A stretch of DNA of 64,000 bases from Streptomyces roseifaciens (GTDB taxonomy: Bacteria; Actinomycetota; Actinomycetes; Streptomycetales; Streptomycetaceae). Shown in pieces: positions 44,856 through 52,941 of this stretch. Numbering within the stretch: the stretch's first letter is position 1; every line of letters starts with the position of its first letter. The position numbers and the translations under genes were made by a program. Under the pieces are notes generated by a model. It did no database searches and was not told the DNA's origin. It saw only the letters and a list, made by a program, of their open reading frames with translations. The DNA lies in contig NZ_LNBE01000008.1 in assembly GCF_001445655.1 (NCBI RefSeq), positions 62,001 through 126,000 of the forward strand, in the 5' to 3' direction.

Positions 44856-44917
44856 ACTACCAGTAGGCGAAGAACTTGCTGGTGAGCTACTCGCCGAAGA
44901 AGCTGGGGTTCTTCTAA
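44856..44917 (+). repeat. ALDH 3'-end tag, copy 2
   Basis: About 85% identical to tag 1. Most differences are synonymous third-position changes within [15 protein letters not shown], stop TAA instead of TAG; one upstream codon is TAG (CAG changed). Pattern implies it came from a diverged ALDH gene of another strain. Confidence 0.88.
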
Positions 44918-45251
44918 GCGAGCAACAAAGCCGCCAAACCGCGGAGTTGAGGGCCGAGCTTCCTCTCACAGCCCAGCAAGATGTAAGCATGCTGATCCAC
45001 GACGCGGTCGACATACCGCCATGACGCCGGACTGTCGACCGAGCGACCTCGTCTCGTTCGGGCGATGGCTGCGTGACCCGTGCTTGCGGGGTCGCGTTCA
45101 TCGGCTATGCGAAAGATCATCACGTGCGGCCACTGGATTCGGTGTGCTCCGGGAATCGACATTCTCGGTAGCGTGACCATCTGCTGCATGGGGTGCCCAC
45201 GTGTCCGGCTGGTCCGTGCGGGGGCTTTCGACGGAGAGTGATGAGGCTGCA

Positions 45252-45656
45252 ATGAGTGAACTGACGAAGCCCGAGGTCGACGTTCCGGAGGGTGACGCTC
45301 CTACCGAGCTGACCATCCGGGACCTGGTCGTCGGGGACGGGGCTGAGGTGAAGCCGGGCATGGTGGTCAGGGTCCACTATGTCGGGGTGACCTTCGAGTC
45401 CGGGAAGGAGTTCGATGCCTCCTGGGACCGGGGCCAGCCGTTCAAGTTCGCCCTGGGCAGTGGCAGGGTCATCAAGGGCTGGGACCGGGGGGTGAGGGGG
45501 ATGAAGGTCGGCGGTCGGCGCGAGATCATCGTTCCCCCGCGTCTCGGCTACGGCAATCAGTCGCCCTCGCCGTTGATCCCGCCGGGCTCGACCCTGGTCT
45601 TCGTGGTGGACCTGCTTGACTCGTATTCCAGCACAGCCGGGTGGAGCAACGCCTAG
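45252..45656 (+). CDS. FKBP-type peptidyl-prolyl cis-trans isomerase
   Basis: 134 residues. A ~25-residue acidic start is followed by a single FKBP domain: VRVHYVGVTFESGKEFDASWDRG, FKFALGSGRVIKGWDRGVRGMKVGGRR, GYGNQ, IPPGSTLVFVVDLLD. The FK506/proline pocket residues (Tyr, Asp, Trp, Phe) are in place. ATG 45252 follows GATGAGG. It is the only gene of unit B in the cassette array, between tags 2 and 3. Streptomycetes already have a chromosomal FKBP, so this is an additional copy; why it is carried is unknown. Confidence 0.92.
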   Translation: MSELTKPEVDVPEGDAPTELTIRDLVVGDGAEVKPGMVVRVHYVGVTFESGKEFDASWDRGQPFKFALGSGRVIKGWDRGVRGMKVGGRREIIVPPRLGYGNQSPSPLIPPGSTLVFVVDLLDSYSSTAGWSNA

Positions 45657-45866
45657 TGACCCTGACCTCTCCTCCCCTTCGACGCGCTGCGCCGTCTTCC
45701 GGGGTTGGCGGACGGCGGGTGTGCGGAGCGGGCGCCGGTACGGCCGTAATGGCGCGACCGGTCGACAGCCAGCTGAGCGGGATCCCCTCGGTCAGTCGCG
45801 TGTCGACCTTCCCACAGCGCGCGCCCATCCACCCGATCACCGCTGTCGCCGAGCACCGCACGCACC

Positions 45867-45891
45867 AAGATCCGGACCATTTCCGGACCAG
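45867..45891 (+). repeat. conserved array motif, copy 2
   Basis: AAGATCCGGACCATTTCCGG and following ACCAG; 99 bases before the AAG-AAT codons of tag 3. Confidence 0.7.
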
Positions 45892-45950
45892 CCCCGCCAG
45901 AAGGCCGCACCAACTGCCATTTGCCCTGATCGGCATGGGTGCCACTGCTG

Positions 45951-46013
45951 TGCCACCAGCAGACGAAGAATGTTCTTTGTAGCTACTCCCCCAAGAAGCT
46001 CGGTTTCTTCTAG
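45951..46013 (+). repeat. ALDH 3'-end tag, copy 3
   Basis: Codes [19 protein letters not shown] and stop TAG. Many third-position changes relative to tag 1 plus Leu-Leu-Val to Val-Leu-Cys. It is followed, like tag 1, by a GCCTGGA/TCCAGGC hairpin with 13-base loop. Confidence 0.88.
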
Positions 46014-46028
46014 GAATCTCAAACGGGC

Positions 46029-46055
46029 GCCTGGATCGACCGTTGCCCTCCAGGC
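46029..46055 (+). terminator. hairpin after tag copy 3
   Basis: GCCTGGA (46029-46035) with TCCAGGC (46049-46055); same arms and 13-base loop as the ALDH terminator at 41151, so the duplicated segment extends past the stop codon. Confidence 0.7.
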
Positions 46056-46201
46056 ACCCTTTCCACCTCAGACACCCCGGAATCGAACGCATACGCTATG
46101 CGGCCGATCCGCACCGATGTGACGCCCCGGAGGCAGGCACCCCGCCCAACGGAGGACCCCGGACCGCGTTCCGTGGGGGGATAGGAGGTAGGATAGATAG
46201 C

Positions 46202-46465
46202 ATGAGCGAGCCTACCGGCAAGTATTCGATCACGATGCCCCGGGACATCGCGGAAGCTGCGCGCACCCGCAGCGGTCCGTCCGGCCTGTCCGCCTACGTC
46301 GCTTCCGCGGTCGCCCGCCAGATCGAACGCGACAACCTCAACGACCTGATCGCCGTAGCCGAGGCCGAACACGGCGCCATCACCGACGCGGAGATCCAGG
46401 CCCTGCGCGACCGACTCCACCAGGCACACCTGGAACAGACGCAAGGCGGGACGGACGCCGCGTGA
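46202..46465 (+). CDS. antitoxin partner of PIN-domain toxin
   Basis: 87 residues. It opens KYSITMPRDIAEAARTRSG, a ribbon-helix-helix-like beta strand and helix, followed by a charged helix (VARQIERDNLNDLIAVAEAEHG) that would wrap the toxin. ATG 46202 has AGGAGGT about twelve bases upstream. Its end overlaps the toxin GTG by four bases (GTGA), the usual toxin-antitoxin layout in which the antitoxin comes first and, with the toxin, represses its own promoter. Confidence 0.78.
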   Translation: MSEPTGKYSITMPRDIAEAARTRSGPSGLSAYVASAVARQIERDNLNDLIAVAEAEHGAITDAEIQALRDRLHQAHLEQTQGGTDAA

Positions 46466-46878
46466 CCCGCTCCCCCACTGCCACGCCGGGCGGCACCCTC
46501 GTCCTGGACAGCGAGGGACTGGCCAAGGCCGTCCTGCGTGACCGCACGGTCACCGCCTGGCTCGCACTCGCCCGCGCCGACGACCTGCGGGTGATCACGT
46601 CCGCGGCCACTCTCGTCGAAGTGGTCCACCCCCGGATCAACCGCCCGGCCCTGGAATGGACGCTGTCCCGGATCGTCGTCGAACCGGTCACCGAGCCGGT
46701 CGCCCGCCACGCCGCCACGCTGCTCGCCGACGCGGGACTGCACGGACACAAGTACGCCATCGACGCCATGCTCATCGCCACCGCCCTCGCCGCGCCCGGC
46801 CCCGTCACGATCCTCACCTCCGACCCAGAAGACATCACCGCGCTGAGCAGCGCACGGGCCACCGTGATCAAGGTCTGA
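46462..46878 (+). CDS. PIN-domain toxin (VapC-like)
   Basis: 138 residues with the acidic site of PIN RNases: Asp16 in LVLDSEGL, Glu in AATLVEVVH, Asp in YAIDAMLIATA and Asp in TSDPEDI. Such toxins cut tRNA or rRNA when released. GTG 46462 overlaps the antitoxin gene, so production is coupled. The pair is the first cargo of unit C and may stabilise it or act in defence (inference). Confidence 0.82.
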   Translation: MTRSPTATPGGTLVLDSEGLAKAVLRDRTVTAWLALARADDLRVITSAATLVEVVHPRINRPALEWTLSRIVVEPVTEPVARHAATLLADAGLHGHKYAIDAMLIATALAAPGPVTILTSDPEDITALSSARATVIKV

Positions 46879-47314
46879 CCAGCATCGGTTCTCCTCTACC
46901 GAACCACGTCCGGGCATGGTGCCGCGGGTGCGCTTGAGATCCAAGCAGCGAAGGACCATCTGCGAGGAGACGCCGAGCAGGCCACGCTCGCTCCTGCTCA
47001 CGGCACGGAGCTGACCGCCCGCTGGAGTCGCGACCGACCTCCGTCGAGGAACGGCCTTGCGCCAGTTGGCGACCGGGGTCCCGGGGCGGGGCGACACGGG
47101 AGTGGAGCCCGGGCGAGATGCCCACGTGGCTCAGGTCGTACCACCGCTTGGCGATGATTGCCGAGCTTCAGGAGCCACTCGGCCTCGCCACTCCCGAAAC
47201 CCAAGAACCCAGAGACCCGCACGACGATGGCTGATCTACGATTCCAGGTTGGGTGACCCCTTCAGGCCGTCTCCATGGCCACATATGGGGACAGGTGCGA
47301 GCGAGGGGTCATGG
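46879..47314. other. gap between PIN pair and caspase operon
   Basis: 436 bases. Minus-strand frames show a faint helix-turn-helix-like string (RAVSRSERGLLGVSSQMV) that might be a gene remnant, but no start, ribosome site or full domain. The promoter of the caspase operon must lie here; no consensus was assigned. Confidence 0.4.
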
Positions 47315-50300
47315 ATGCGCCGTCAGGCACTCGTGGTCGGTATCGAAGGTGCCGATGGAAGACTTGCCGACGAGGCTCCGCCGCAATGGCAGAAGCTGGA
47401 ATACGCAGCGCCGTATGCCCGACGGTTGCGTGAGGTCCTGGGCAAGCAATACGCGTACGTCGTCTTGGATCCCGAACCCGATCCCGCCTCCACCACAGCC
47501 GCGCTCAGCGAGGCACTGACGACTGCAGTCACCGGCGACTCGGACTACACCATCATCCATCTGCTCGCGCACGGGAGACGTACGCGGAACAGTCAGGGAC
47601 TCCAAGTGGTCGGCGGTGACGGACAGTTCACTGAGGCACTGTCCCGTTGGATCAACCTCGTCGAGGATCGCGAAGCGGACGGCGAAGGGCCATCCGTCCT
47701 CCTGATCCTCGACCTGTGCTACTCAGGCGCGGCAACGACCGAACATCTGCGTTCGCTGATCCGCCCGGAGCGTCGCCGCGTATGGGTGCTGGCCGCCTGC
47801 CACCCCGACAGGCCCGCCTACGATGGCCGGCTCAGCCTAGCGGTCGACGAAGTACTTCGCGGTTTCGCCTCGGGATCCTTGAAGCTCGATGAGTCTCTGG
47901 AGTACATACCCATCGATCGCTTCTGCCGCGAAGTGGCACGAAGCGTCGAGGAACAGAGTGCGGGATCCTACCCACAGAGCGTCGAGCGGCCACTCGCGGC
48001 TCTCGGCGACGATCTGTCCCACCTCCGCTTCTTCGTCAATCCGCGCCACGCCCCGGACGACCTCCGCAGTCGTGGAATCGTGGACCCTGCAGTGTTCACG
48101 CTCCTGGACGAGGCGGCCGACTTTCGCCACTTTGTGATCCGAGCCCATGGTGCCCACAACGCCTACGGTGACGGCAGCCGACCGACCTTCACCGGACGGA
48201 GCGACGAACTCCGCGAGCTCTCGGCCTGGATGGCAGGTCACGGCTCGTCATTGCGCGTCATCACAGGCACACCCGGATCCGGTAAATCCGCGCTGGTCGG
48301 TGTCCTCGTCTGCGCCGCGCACCCTGCATTGCGCGAGGCCACAGAGCAGGTCTGGCGGCCCTCTGCCGGCGACATGCCTGACGCGGTCGATGGGCTGGCT
48401 GTCGTGCACGCCCGGCGGCGGACCATTTCCGAGGTTCTCTCTTCCCTTGCAGCTCAGTGGAGCCTGGGCTCGCCCCATAGTGGGGAGACCTGGACCACGG
48501 ACCGGCTAGTGGCCTCTCTGCGAACGAAGGCCGAGCCACCCCATCTCATCGTGGACGCCGTGGACGAGGCGGAGCACCCGGCCGATCTGGTCACAGCACT
48601 GCTACTCCCATTGGCCTCCACACGACGAGCGGATGCGAAACCACTGTGCCGGGTCCTGATGGCAACCCGTCCCCAGGAAGAACTCCAACACCTCTTCGAG
48701 GCTTCTGAGGCCCACGGCGGGCTGATCAACCTCGATCGGATCCCTGCCGAACGGCTGCGGAGGGACCTGGTGAACTTCGTCAGCCGAGTGCTGCGCCCCA
48801 TGGGCAGTGGCACGTCCCCGTGGTGCTCACTCAAAGCTGCCGAGAGTCTGGGTCGCGCAATGGCAGACACCCTTCTGAGCGGGACACGGGAGTGGGGCGA
48901 GTTCCTCGTCGCCGGGCTGTACATCCGTCACCTCCAGGAGCAGGCAGCCCCACCGCTCACCACCGCCGAAGCCGAGGCTCTGGGCAGCGGTGTACCTCGC
49001 GCCCTTGATGCAGTCCTCGACCTCAACCTGGAATTCATCGCCCAGCCAGGACTGCTCGAGCTCTTGACCGCACTGGCGTGGGCCGAAGGTGCCGGCATGC
49101 CGGAGAGGCTGCTCGCCCACGTTGGCGACCTGCCCACGGCCGAGGCAGGGGAGGGACAACCCAACGTTTCGGATCTCCTCCGGACCGCCCGCTTCTACCT
49201 GCGCCGAAACGTCGACCGTGACGGCACGCCGCTGTATCGCCTTTTCCACCAAGGCCTCGCCGACCAACTGCGACGCCGCCCCATCTTGAATGCAGCCACC
49301 GTCTGGGACCGGCTCTTGGCCACGGTACGCACGCGCTCCGGAGGGCCGAGCCGCTGGGCCACCGCCGACCCCTACTTGCTCCGCCACGCCGCCCGGCACA
49401 GTTCACTGGCCGGGAAGTTGGGCGAGTTGCTCATGGATGCCGAGTATCTGGTGCACGCCGACCCCGCTCCGCTGGCCGAGGAGCTCTATCACGGCGAGCG
49501 GACCTCTCACGGAGCGGTATACCTGACGTCTTACGGAGCCCATCACTCTGGTCCACCGGATCAACGGCGCAATATCCTCGCCATCGACGCAGCCCGGCAC
49601 CAGCAGTGGGAGCTAGCCACCGAACTGTCGGAAGAGGCACTGTGGAAGGTCCGCTGGACAGCCGGCCGGGACCTGCACATCGGCCTGCTGACCACGCTCA
49701 CCGGGCATCAGCGCGCGATCAGGGGCCTGACCGCTCTCATGATCCGAGGACGGCCCCATGCCCTGACAGCCAGCCAGGACGGCACCGTGAGGCTGTGGGA
49801 TCTGGATTCTGCCGTGACGACGCACGAGCTGGGCGGCCACGGTTCCGAAGTGAATTGTGTCGTCGCCGAAGAAGCCGATGGCATCTTCCTGGCGGTGACA
49901 GGCTGCAACCGCGGAGTACTACGGGGATGGGATCTGACCACGGGGCACCTCCTCTGGACGAGGCAAGCGCACCAATGTCCGGTGCGCTCGATGGTGATCG
50001 TGCAATACGAGGGGGTCCGTTCGGTCGCAAGTGTCGGTAAGGATCGGCTCATTCGGTACTGGGACATCACCACCGGAAAACCACTGTCCACCACCCAGCT
50101 GTCACCCGTCCACGGCCCTGTGTTGCAACTCTCCCACGTAACCGTCGCCGGGCTCGGGGAGTGTGTCGTCGCCAGCCATGACGATTGGGTGACCGTTCTG
50201 ACGGTCCAAGGTGAAGAGGTGGACGAGGAAGACCTACCGATCGCCCCACAGCTACGGATGACCTGTCTGCGATACCTCGATCTCGGTCATGGCCCGGAGT

Positions 50301-51613
50301 CAGTCGCGGGCGACGACGACGGCACCGTCTGGATCGGCGAAGAAGTCGCCGACGAGGGGCATGCAGCCCCCGTCACCGATCTCGCGGCGGTGTCCATGGC
50401 AGATTCTGCCTACGTCGTCAGTGCCAGCGAGGACGGCACCGCCAGACTGGTCAACACAACGACTTGGCGTGTACGCCAGGTCGCGAGCCACACCACGGCG
50501 ATCAATCGCATTGCGGTCGTTCAGGACCCAGACCGGACGCGGCTCCTCACAGCAAGCGAGGGGGGAACCGTCCGCATCTGGGACGTGGACGCGAGCACGG
50601 TTCGTCAGCGATACCCGGGACACACGCACGCGATCAATGCGTTGGTGACACTGCCCGGCGCCCGACTGGTCTCGTGCAGCGCGGACGGGACCTTGGCACT
50701 GTGGAATACCGAGACAGGCGACAGGCAGCAGATTTGGCTGACCTATGAAGGCGACTACCCGGTTCCGGAAGAACCCACCAGCATCGCAGTGCTGGAAGCC
50801 GGGGATCATCCACGGATCGTCGCCTCGTGCGCGATAATGGGCTTTGCCCTCTGGGACACAAGCATTACTCAGGAATACCTCAGGGACCGTGCCGACTCGA
50901 GCCCGGATAGTTCCCAAGCGATCCTCAAGGTAGTCATCGCCGGGGTCACCCACATCGCATGCGCATGGGGAAACGGCGACATCAAGCTCTACAGCGCAGA
51001 TCGCGTGGACTTCCTGGCACGTTGGCCTCACCATGACTCAGCGGAACTCGCCAACCCCCCTGAGGAAGAGCGGGTACTCCTTACGGTAGCCCGAGGCGGC
51101 ACCTGCCTGTCAGCCTCGACCACCCACCTCGTCGCCGGGGACCACACGGGTTCAGTCTGGTCCGCGCGTCTGCAAGGCTCGCCCATGCGACGGGAGCTGA
51201 GCCGGCATCCCTCACCCGTACACGCCGTCGCCACTGTCGAACTCGACGGGCGACCCCACGTCGTCAGCGGTGACGAAACCGGCGGGCTGCGGGTGACCTC
51301 CGTTGAAGCCGACGCACGGCTCGACCTCACCGGACACACTCGTGCGGTTTTTGCCATCACACCGGTCCTGATCGACGGACGACCACACGCTCTCACCGGC
51401 GGCTTGGACCGCTCCATTCGTCTCTGGGACCTGAAGACCGGGAGGCTGCTCGATGTATTCTGGTTTCCGGACACCGTGTTCACTATTGCCGCAGCTCAAG
51501 ACGGCACTGTATTCGCCGGAGTGGGCCCGGACATCATTCGCTTGCAGCTGAATACGCAACACGCACCGCTGCACCCTTACACAACTCCCGACCAAGGAAT
51601 CGTGATCGGATGA
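47315..51613 (+). CDS. caspase-STAND ATPase-WD40 protein, predicted defence sensor
   Basis: 1432 residues in three parts. (1) A caspase/metacaspase (C14) protease, residues ~1-245, with the dyad His86 (LLAHG) and Cys135 (LILDLCYSG). (2) A STAND-type P-loop ATPase, ~290-780: Walker A GTPGSGKS (318-325) and Walker B HLIVDAVDEAE (410-420), then helical arm. (3) A C-terminal WD40 propeller region, ~790-1420, with repeats such as LTGHQRAIRGL...GTVRLWDLDS and GGLDRSIRLWDLKTG. In known bacterial immune proteins of this layout the C-terminus senses the invader and the protease is the effector. ATG 47315 follows GAGGGG. The last codons overlap the hydrolase gene (ATGA). Codon use is less GC-biased than the chromosome, indicating transfer. 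Confidence 0.88.
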   Translation: MRRQALVVGIEGADGRLADEAPPQWQKLEYAAPYARRLREVLGKQYAYVVLDPEPDPASTTAALSEALTTAVTGDSDYTIIHLLAHGRRTRNSQGLQVVGGDGQFTEALSRWINLVEDREADGEGPSVLLILDLCYSGAATTEHLRSLIRPERRRVWVLAACHPDRPAYDGRLSLAVDEVLRGFASGSLKLDESLEYIPIDRFCREVARSVEEQSAGSYPQSVERPLAALGDDLSHLRFFVNPRHAPDDLRSRGIVDPAVFTLLDEAADFRHFVIRAHGAHNAYGDGSRPTFTGRSDELRELSAWMAGHGSSLRVITGTPGSGKSALVGVLVCAAHPALREATEQVWRPSAGDMPDAVDGLAVVHARRRTISEVLSSLAAQWSLGSPHSGETWTTDRLVASLRTKAEPPHLIVDAVDEAEHPADLVTALLLPLASTRRADAKPLCRVLMATRPQEELQHLFEASEAHGGLINLDRIPAERLRRDLVNFVSRVLRPMGSGTSPWCSLKAAESLGRAMADTLLSGTREWGEFLVAGLYIRHLQEQAAPPLTTAEAEALGSGVPRALDAVLDLNLEFIAQPGLLELLTALAWAEGAGMPERLLAHVGDLPTAEAGEGQPNVSDLLRTARFYLRRNVDRDGTPLYRLFHQGLADQLRRRPILNAATVWDRLLATVRTRSGGPSRWATADPYLLRHAARHSSLAGKLGELLMDAEYLVHADPAPLAEELYHGERTSHGAVYLTSYGAHHSGPPDQRRNILAIDAARHQQWELATELSEEALWKVRWTAGRDLHIGLLTTLTGHQRAIRGLTALMIRGRPHALTASQDGTVRLWDLDSAVTTHELGGHGSEVNCVVAEEADGIFLAVTGCNRGVLRGWDLTTGHLLWTRQAHQCPVRSMVIVQYEGVRSVASVGKDRLIRYWDITTGKPLSTTQLSPVHGPVLQLSHVTVAGLGECVVASHDDWVTVLTVQGEEVDEEDLPIAPQLRMTCLRYLDLGHGPESVAGDDDGTVWIGEEVADEGHAAPVTDLAAVSMADSAYVVSASEDGTARLVNTTTWRVRQVASHTTAINRIAVVQDPDRTRLLTASEGGTVRIWDVDASTVRQRYPGHTHAINALVTLPGARLVSCSADGTLALWNTETGDRQQIWLTYEGDYPVPEEPTSIAVLEAGDHPRIVASCAIMGFALWDTSITQEYLRDRADSSPDSSQAILKVVIAGVTHIACAWGNGDIKLYSADRVDFLARWPHHDSAELANPPEEERVLLTVARGGTCLSASTTHLVAGDHTGSVWSARLQGSPMRRELSRHPSPVHAVATVELDGRPHVVSGDETGGLRVTSVEADARLDLTGHTRAVFAITPVLIDGRPHALTGGLDRSIRLWDLKTGRLLDVFWFPDTVFTIAAAQDGTVFAGVGPDIIRLQLNTQHAPLHPYTTPDQGIVIG

Positions 51614-52485
51614 CTGCCATCGTGGCAGTGCATGGTGTGGGCCACTACGCCCCAGGTTTCCCACTCACCGACATAGTCAACGCACGCTCGGCTACGTGGG
51701 CCAAAGAACTCGCCGACGGGCTTGGTGTCGCCCCCAGCCAGGTCCCTCTCACCTACGCCTACTACGCCCACCACCTCCACCGGAACAAACCCGCCTCGCA
51801 AAGCGAAGACGACCTGGAGCAGCTCGAACATGAGCACCCGGAGGTGGTCCACGAGATCGCCCGGTGGGCAGAGTCCCTGGATGTTTCCCTGAAGTTGGGA
51901 CTTCCCTCGGTCACCGCTCAGGGGCGCCTTGCCGTTCCGCTCCGACAACTCGTTTCGTTTGTCGCCGAACGCCTCAGCCTGGACGGACGGCTGACACAGG
52001 CCTTCGTAGCCCTGTTCTTTCGCGAGGTCGCCATGTACCTAAAGTGCCACGACGACCCCGCCCGAATTTCCGCCCGCGAGGAAGTCGCCACCACCATCGC
52101 CTCGACCGGCGCTGGGGTGGTGATCGCCCATTCACTCGGTACCGTCGTCACTTACGAGGCCCTGCATGCCCACCCGGAGCTTGACGTCAAGCTGCTCCTG
52201 ACCCTGGGATCACCGTTGGCTCTCCCTCACAGCGTGTTCGACCAGCTGTCGCCAGCTCCCGACAACGGCACCGGACAACGCCCGGCAAACGTCCACCGAT
52301 GGGTCAATCTGAGTGATCACGGCGACATCGTCGCCGTACCACGCCCCCTCAAACGACGCTTCCCTACCTTGGACCTCGACCTGACGGACAGCATCGCCCC
52401 CTTCGACTTCCATCGCGCAGCCCCGTACCTGCGCTCCGCTGCCGTGGCTGCGGTCGTCGGCCCATTTTTGGGAACCGAGAGGTAG
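51610..52485 (+). CDS. alpha/beta hydrolase coupled to caspase-STAND protein
   Basis: 291 residues. The first strand MTAIVAVHGVGHYAPG carries the oxyanion loop, Ser175 is the nucleophile in VIAHSLGT, with Asp in LSDHGDIVAV and His in FDFHRAAPYL. It looks like a lipase or thioesterase of the DUF676/serine-esterase kind. The ATG overlaps the end of the caspase-STAND gene by four bases, so the two are made together. Likely a second effector (membrane lipid or acyl hydrolysis) or a caspase substrate (inference). Tag copy 4 lies 180 bases downstream. Confidence 0.82.
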   Translation: MTAIVAVHGVGHYAPGFPLTDIVNARSATWAKELADGLGVAPSQVPLTYAYYAHHLHRNKPASQSEDDLEQLEHEHPEVVHEIARWAESLDVSLKLGLPSVTAQGRLAVPLRQLVSFVAERLSLDGRLTQAFVALFFREVAMYLKCHDDPARISAREEVATTIASTGAGVVIAHSLGTVVTYEALHAHPELDVKLLLTLGSPLALPHSVFDQLSPAPDNGTGQRPANVHRWVNLSDHGDIVAVPRPLKRRFPTLDLDLTDSIAPFDFHRAAPYLRSAAVAAVVGPFLGTER

Positions 52486-52581
52486 CCTCCCGATTGGTTG
52501 TGCATGGGCGTGGCTCGCGACTCGATGGTTCAACTCGTCAGTGCGGGCTGTACGGACTTTTTCCATGTCGGTGGGATTCTC

Positions 52582-52606
52582 AAGATCCGGACCACTCCCG
52601 AGCCAA
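52582..52606 (+). repeat. conserved array motif, copy 3
   Basis: AAGATCCGGACCACTCCCGA and following GCCAA; 99 bases before the AAA-AAC codons of tag 4. Confidence 0.7.
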
Positions 52607-52665
52607 TCACTCACCGCTTACTCCGTCAAGATTATTTCCGCCGGTCACGCTAGGTGTGCCACACA

Positions 52666-52731
52666 TACCACCAGCAGACCAAAAACCTCCTGGTCAGCTA
52701 CTCCCCGAAGAAGCTGGGCTTCTTCTAGAGC
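52666..52731 (+). repeat. ALDH 3'-end tag, copy 4
   Basis: Codes [20 protein letters not shown] and stop TAG. 52684-52731 is identical to 41091-41138 (48 bases); upstream of that the two differ. The identity to the resident gene suggests the youngest or most recently converted junction. Confidence 0.92.
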
Positions 52732-52744
52732 CAAGCAAAAGAGC

Positions 52745-52773
52745 CTCCGACCTGCGCAAAGCGTGGGTCGGAG
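52745..52773 (+). terminator. hairpin after tag copy 4
   Basis: CTCCGACC (52745-52752) pairs with GGTCGGAG (52766-52773). It is in the same relative place as the hairpins after tags 1 and 3 but of different sequence. Confidence 0.6.
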
Positions 52774-52941
52774 ACCCTTTCTGCGTGGAGCCGGGAACTG
52801 CCCGCCGACCAGCCCGCGATGCGGCGTGCGCATTACCTTGCCCCACAACTGTCCCGGAGCTGACCGGCACTTCCGGACCAGTCACGGCCCGGGTCAGAGG
52901 AAAGCCAATCTTCAAAATTTCCGTCCGCCACAAGGAGAAGA

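Larger units (their letters stand above)
44163..45251. other. non-coding stretch holding tag copy 2
   Basis: About 1.1 kb between the truncated helicase gene and the FKBP gene. It includes the lost 5' side of the helicase (no Walker A found in any minus-strand frame), a lone CRISPR-like half-repeat at 44580-44598, the conserved motif at 44770 and tag 2. Short open frames have no ribosome sites. Confidence 0.5.
41139..52731. mobile_element. tandem cassette array at the ALDH 3' end
   Basis: 11.6 kb delimited by direct copies of the ALDH 3' end. Tags at 44856, 45951 and 52666 split it into unit A (41139-44917, helicase-PLD), unit B (44918-46013, FKBP) and unit C (46014-52731, PIN pair plus caspase-STAND-WD40 operon). 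Each extra tag lies 99-100 bases after a shared motif. Codon usage in unit C has visibly more A/T at third positions than the flanking genes. No integrase, transposase or resolvase gene is visible, so mobilisation in trans or stepwise recombination must be assumed. Interpretation as a mobile array is inference from the repeats. Confidence 0.7.
52486..52941. other. array right end, tag copy 4 and following spacer
   Basis: 456 bases with no gene. Contains the third array motif (52582), tag 4 (52666-52731), a hairpin (52745-52773) and a fifth partial motif, TTCCGGACCAGTCACGGCCC at 52871-52890, which matches the motif before tag 2 in 17 of 19 bases but has no tag after it. Confidence 0.6.

Noticed and set aside
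45526..46092. Minus-strand open frame opposite FKBP and tag 3
   Set aside because: Composition and lack of any domain suggest antisense by-product; it crosses the tag repeat.
46879..47314. Helix-turn-helix or transposase remnant on the minus strand
   Set aside because: Only a faint local resemblance; no start, no complete domain and no inverted repeats.
41074..52731. Array explained as a simple composite transposon
   Set aside because: The direct repeats are coding ALDH ends with synonymous divergence, there are no terminal inverted repeats, and no transposase is present.
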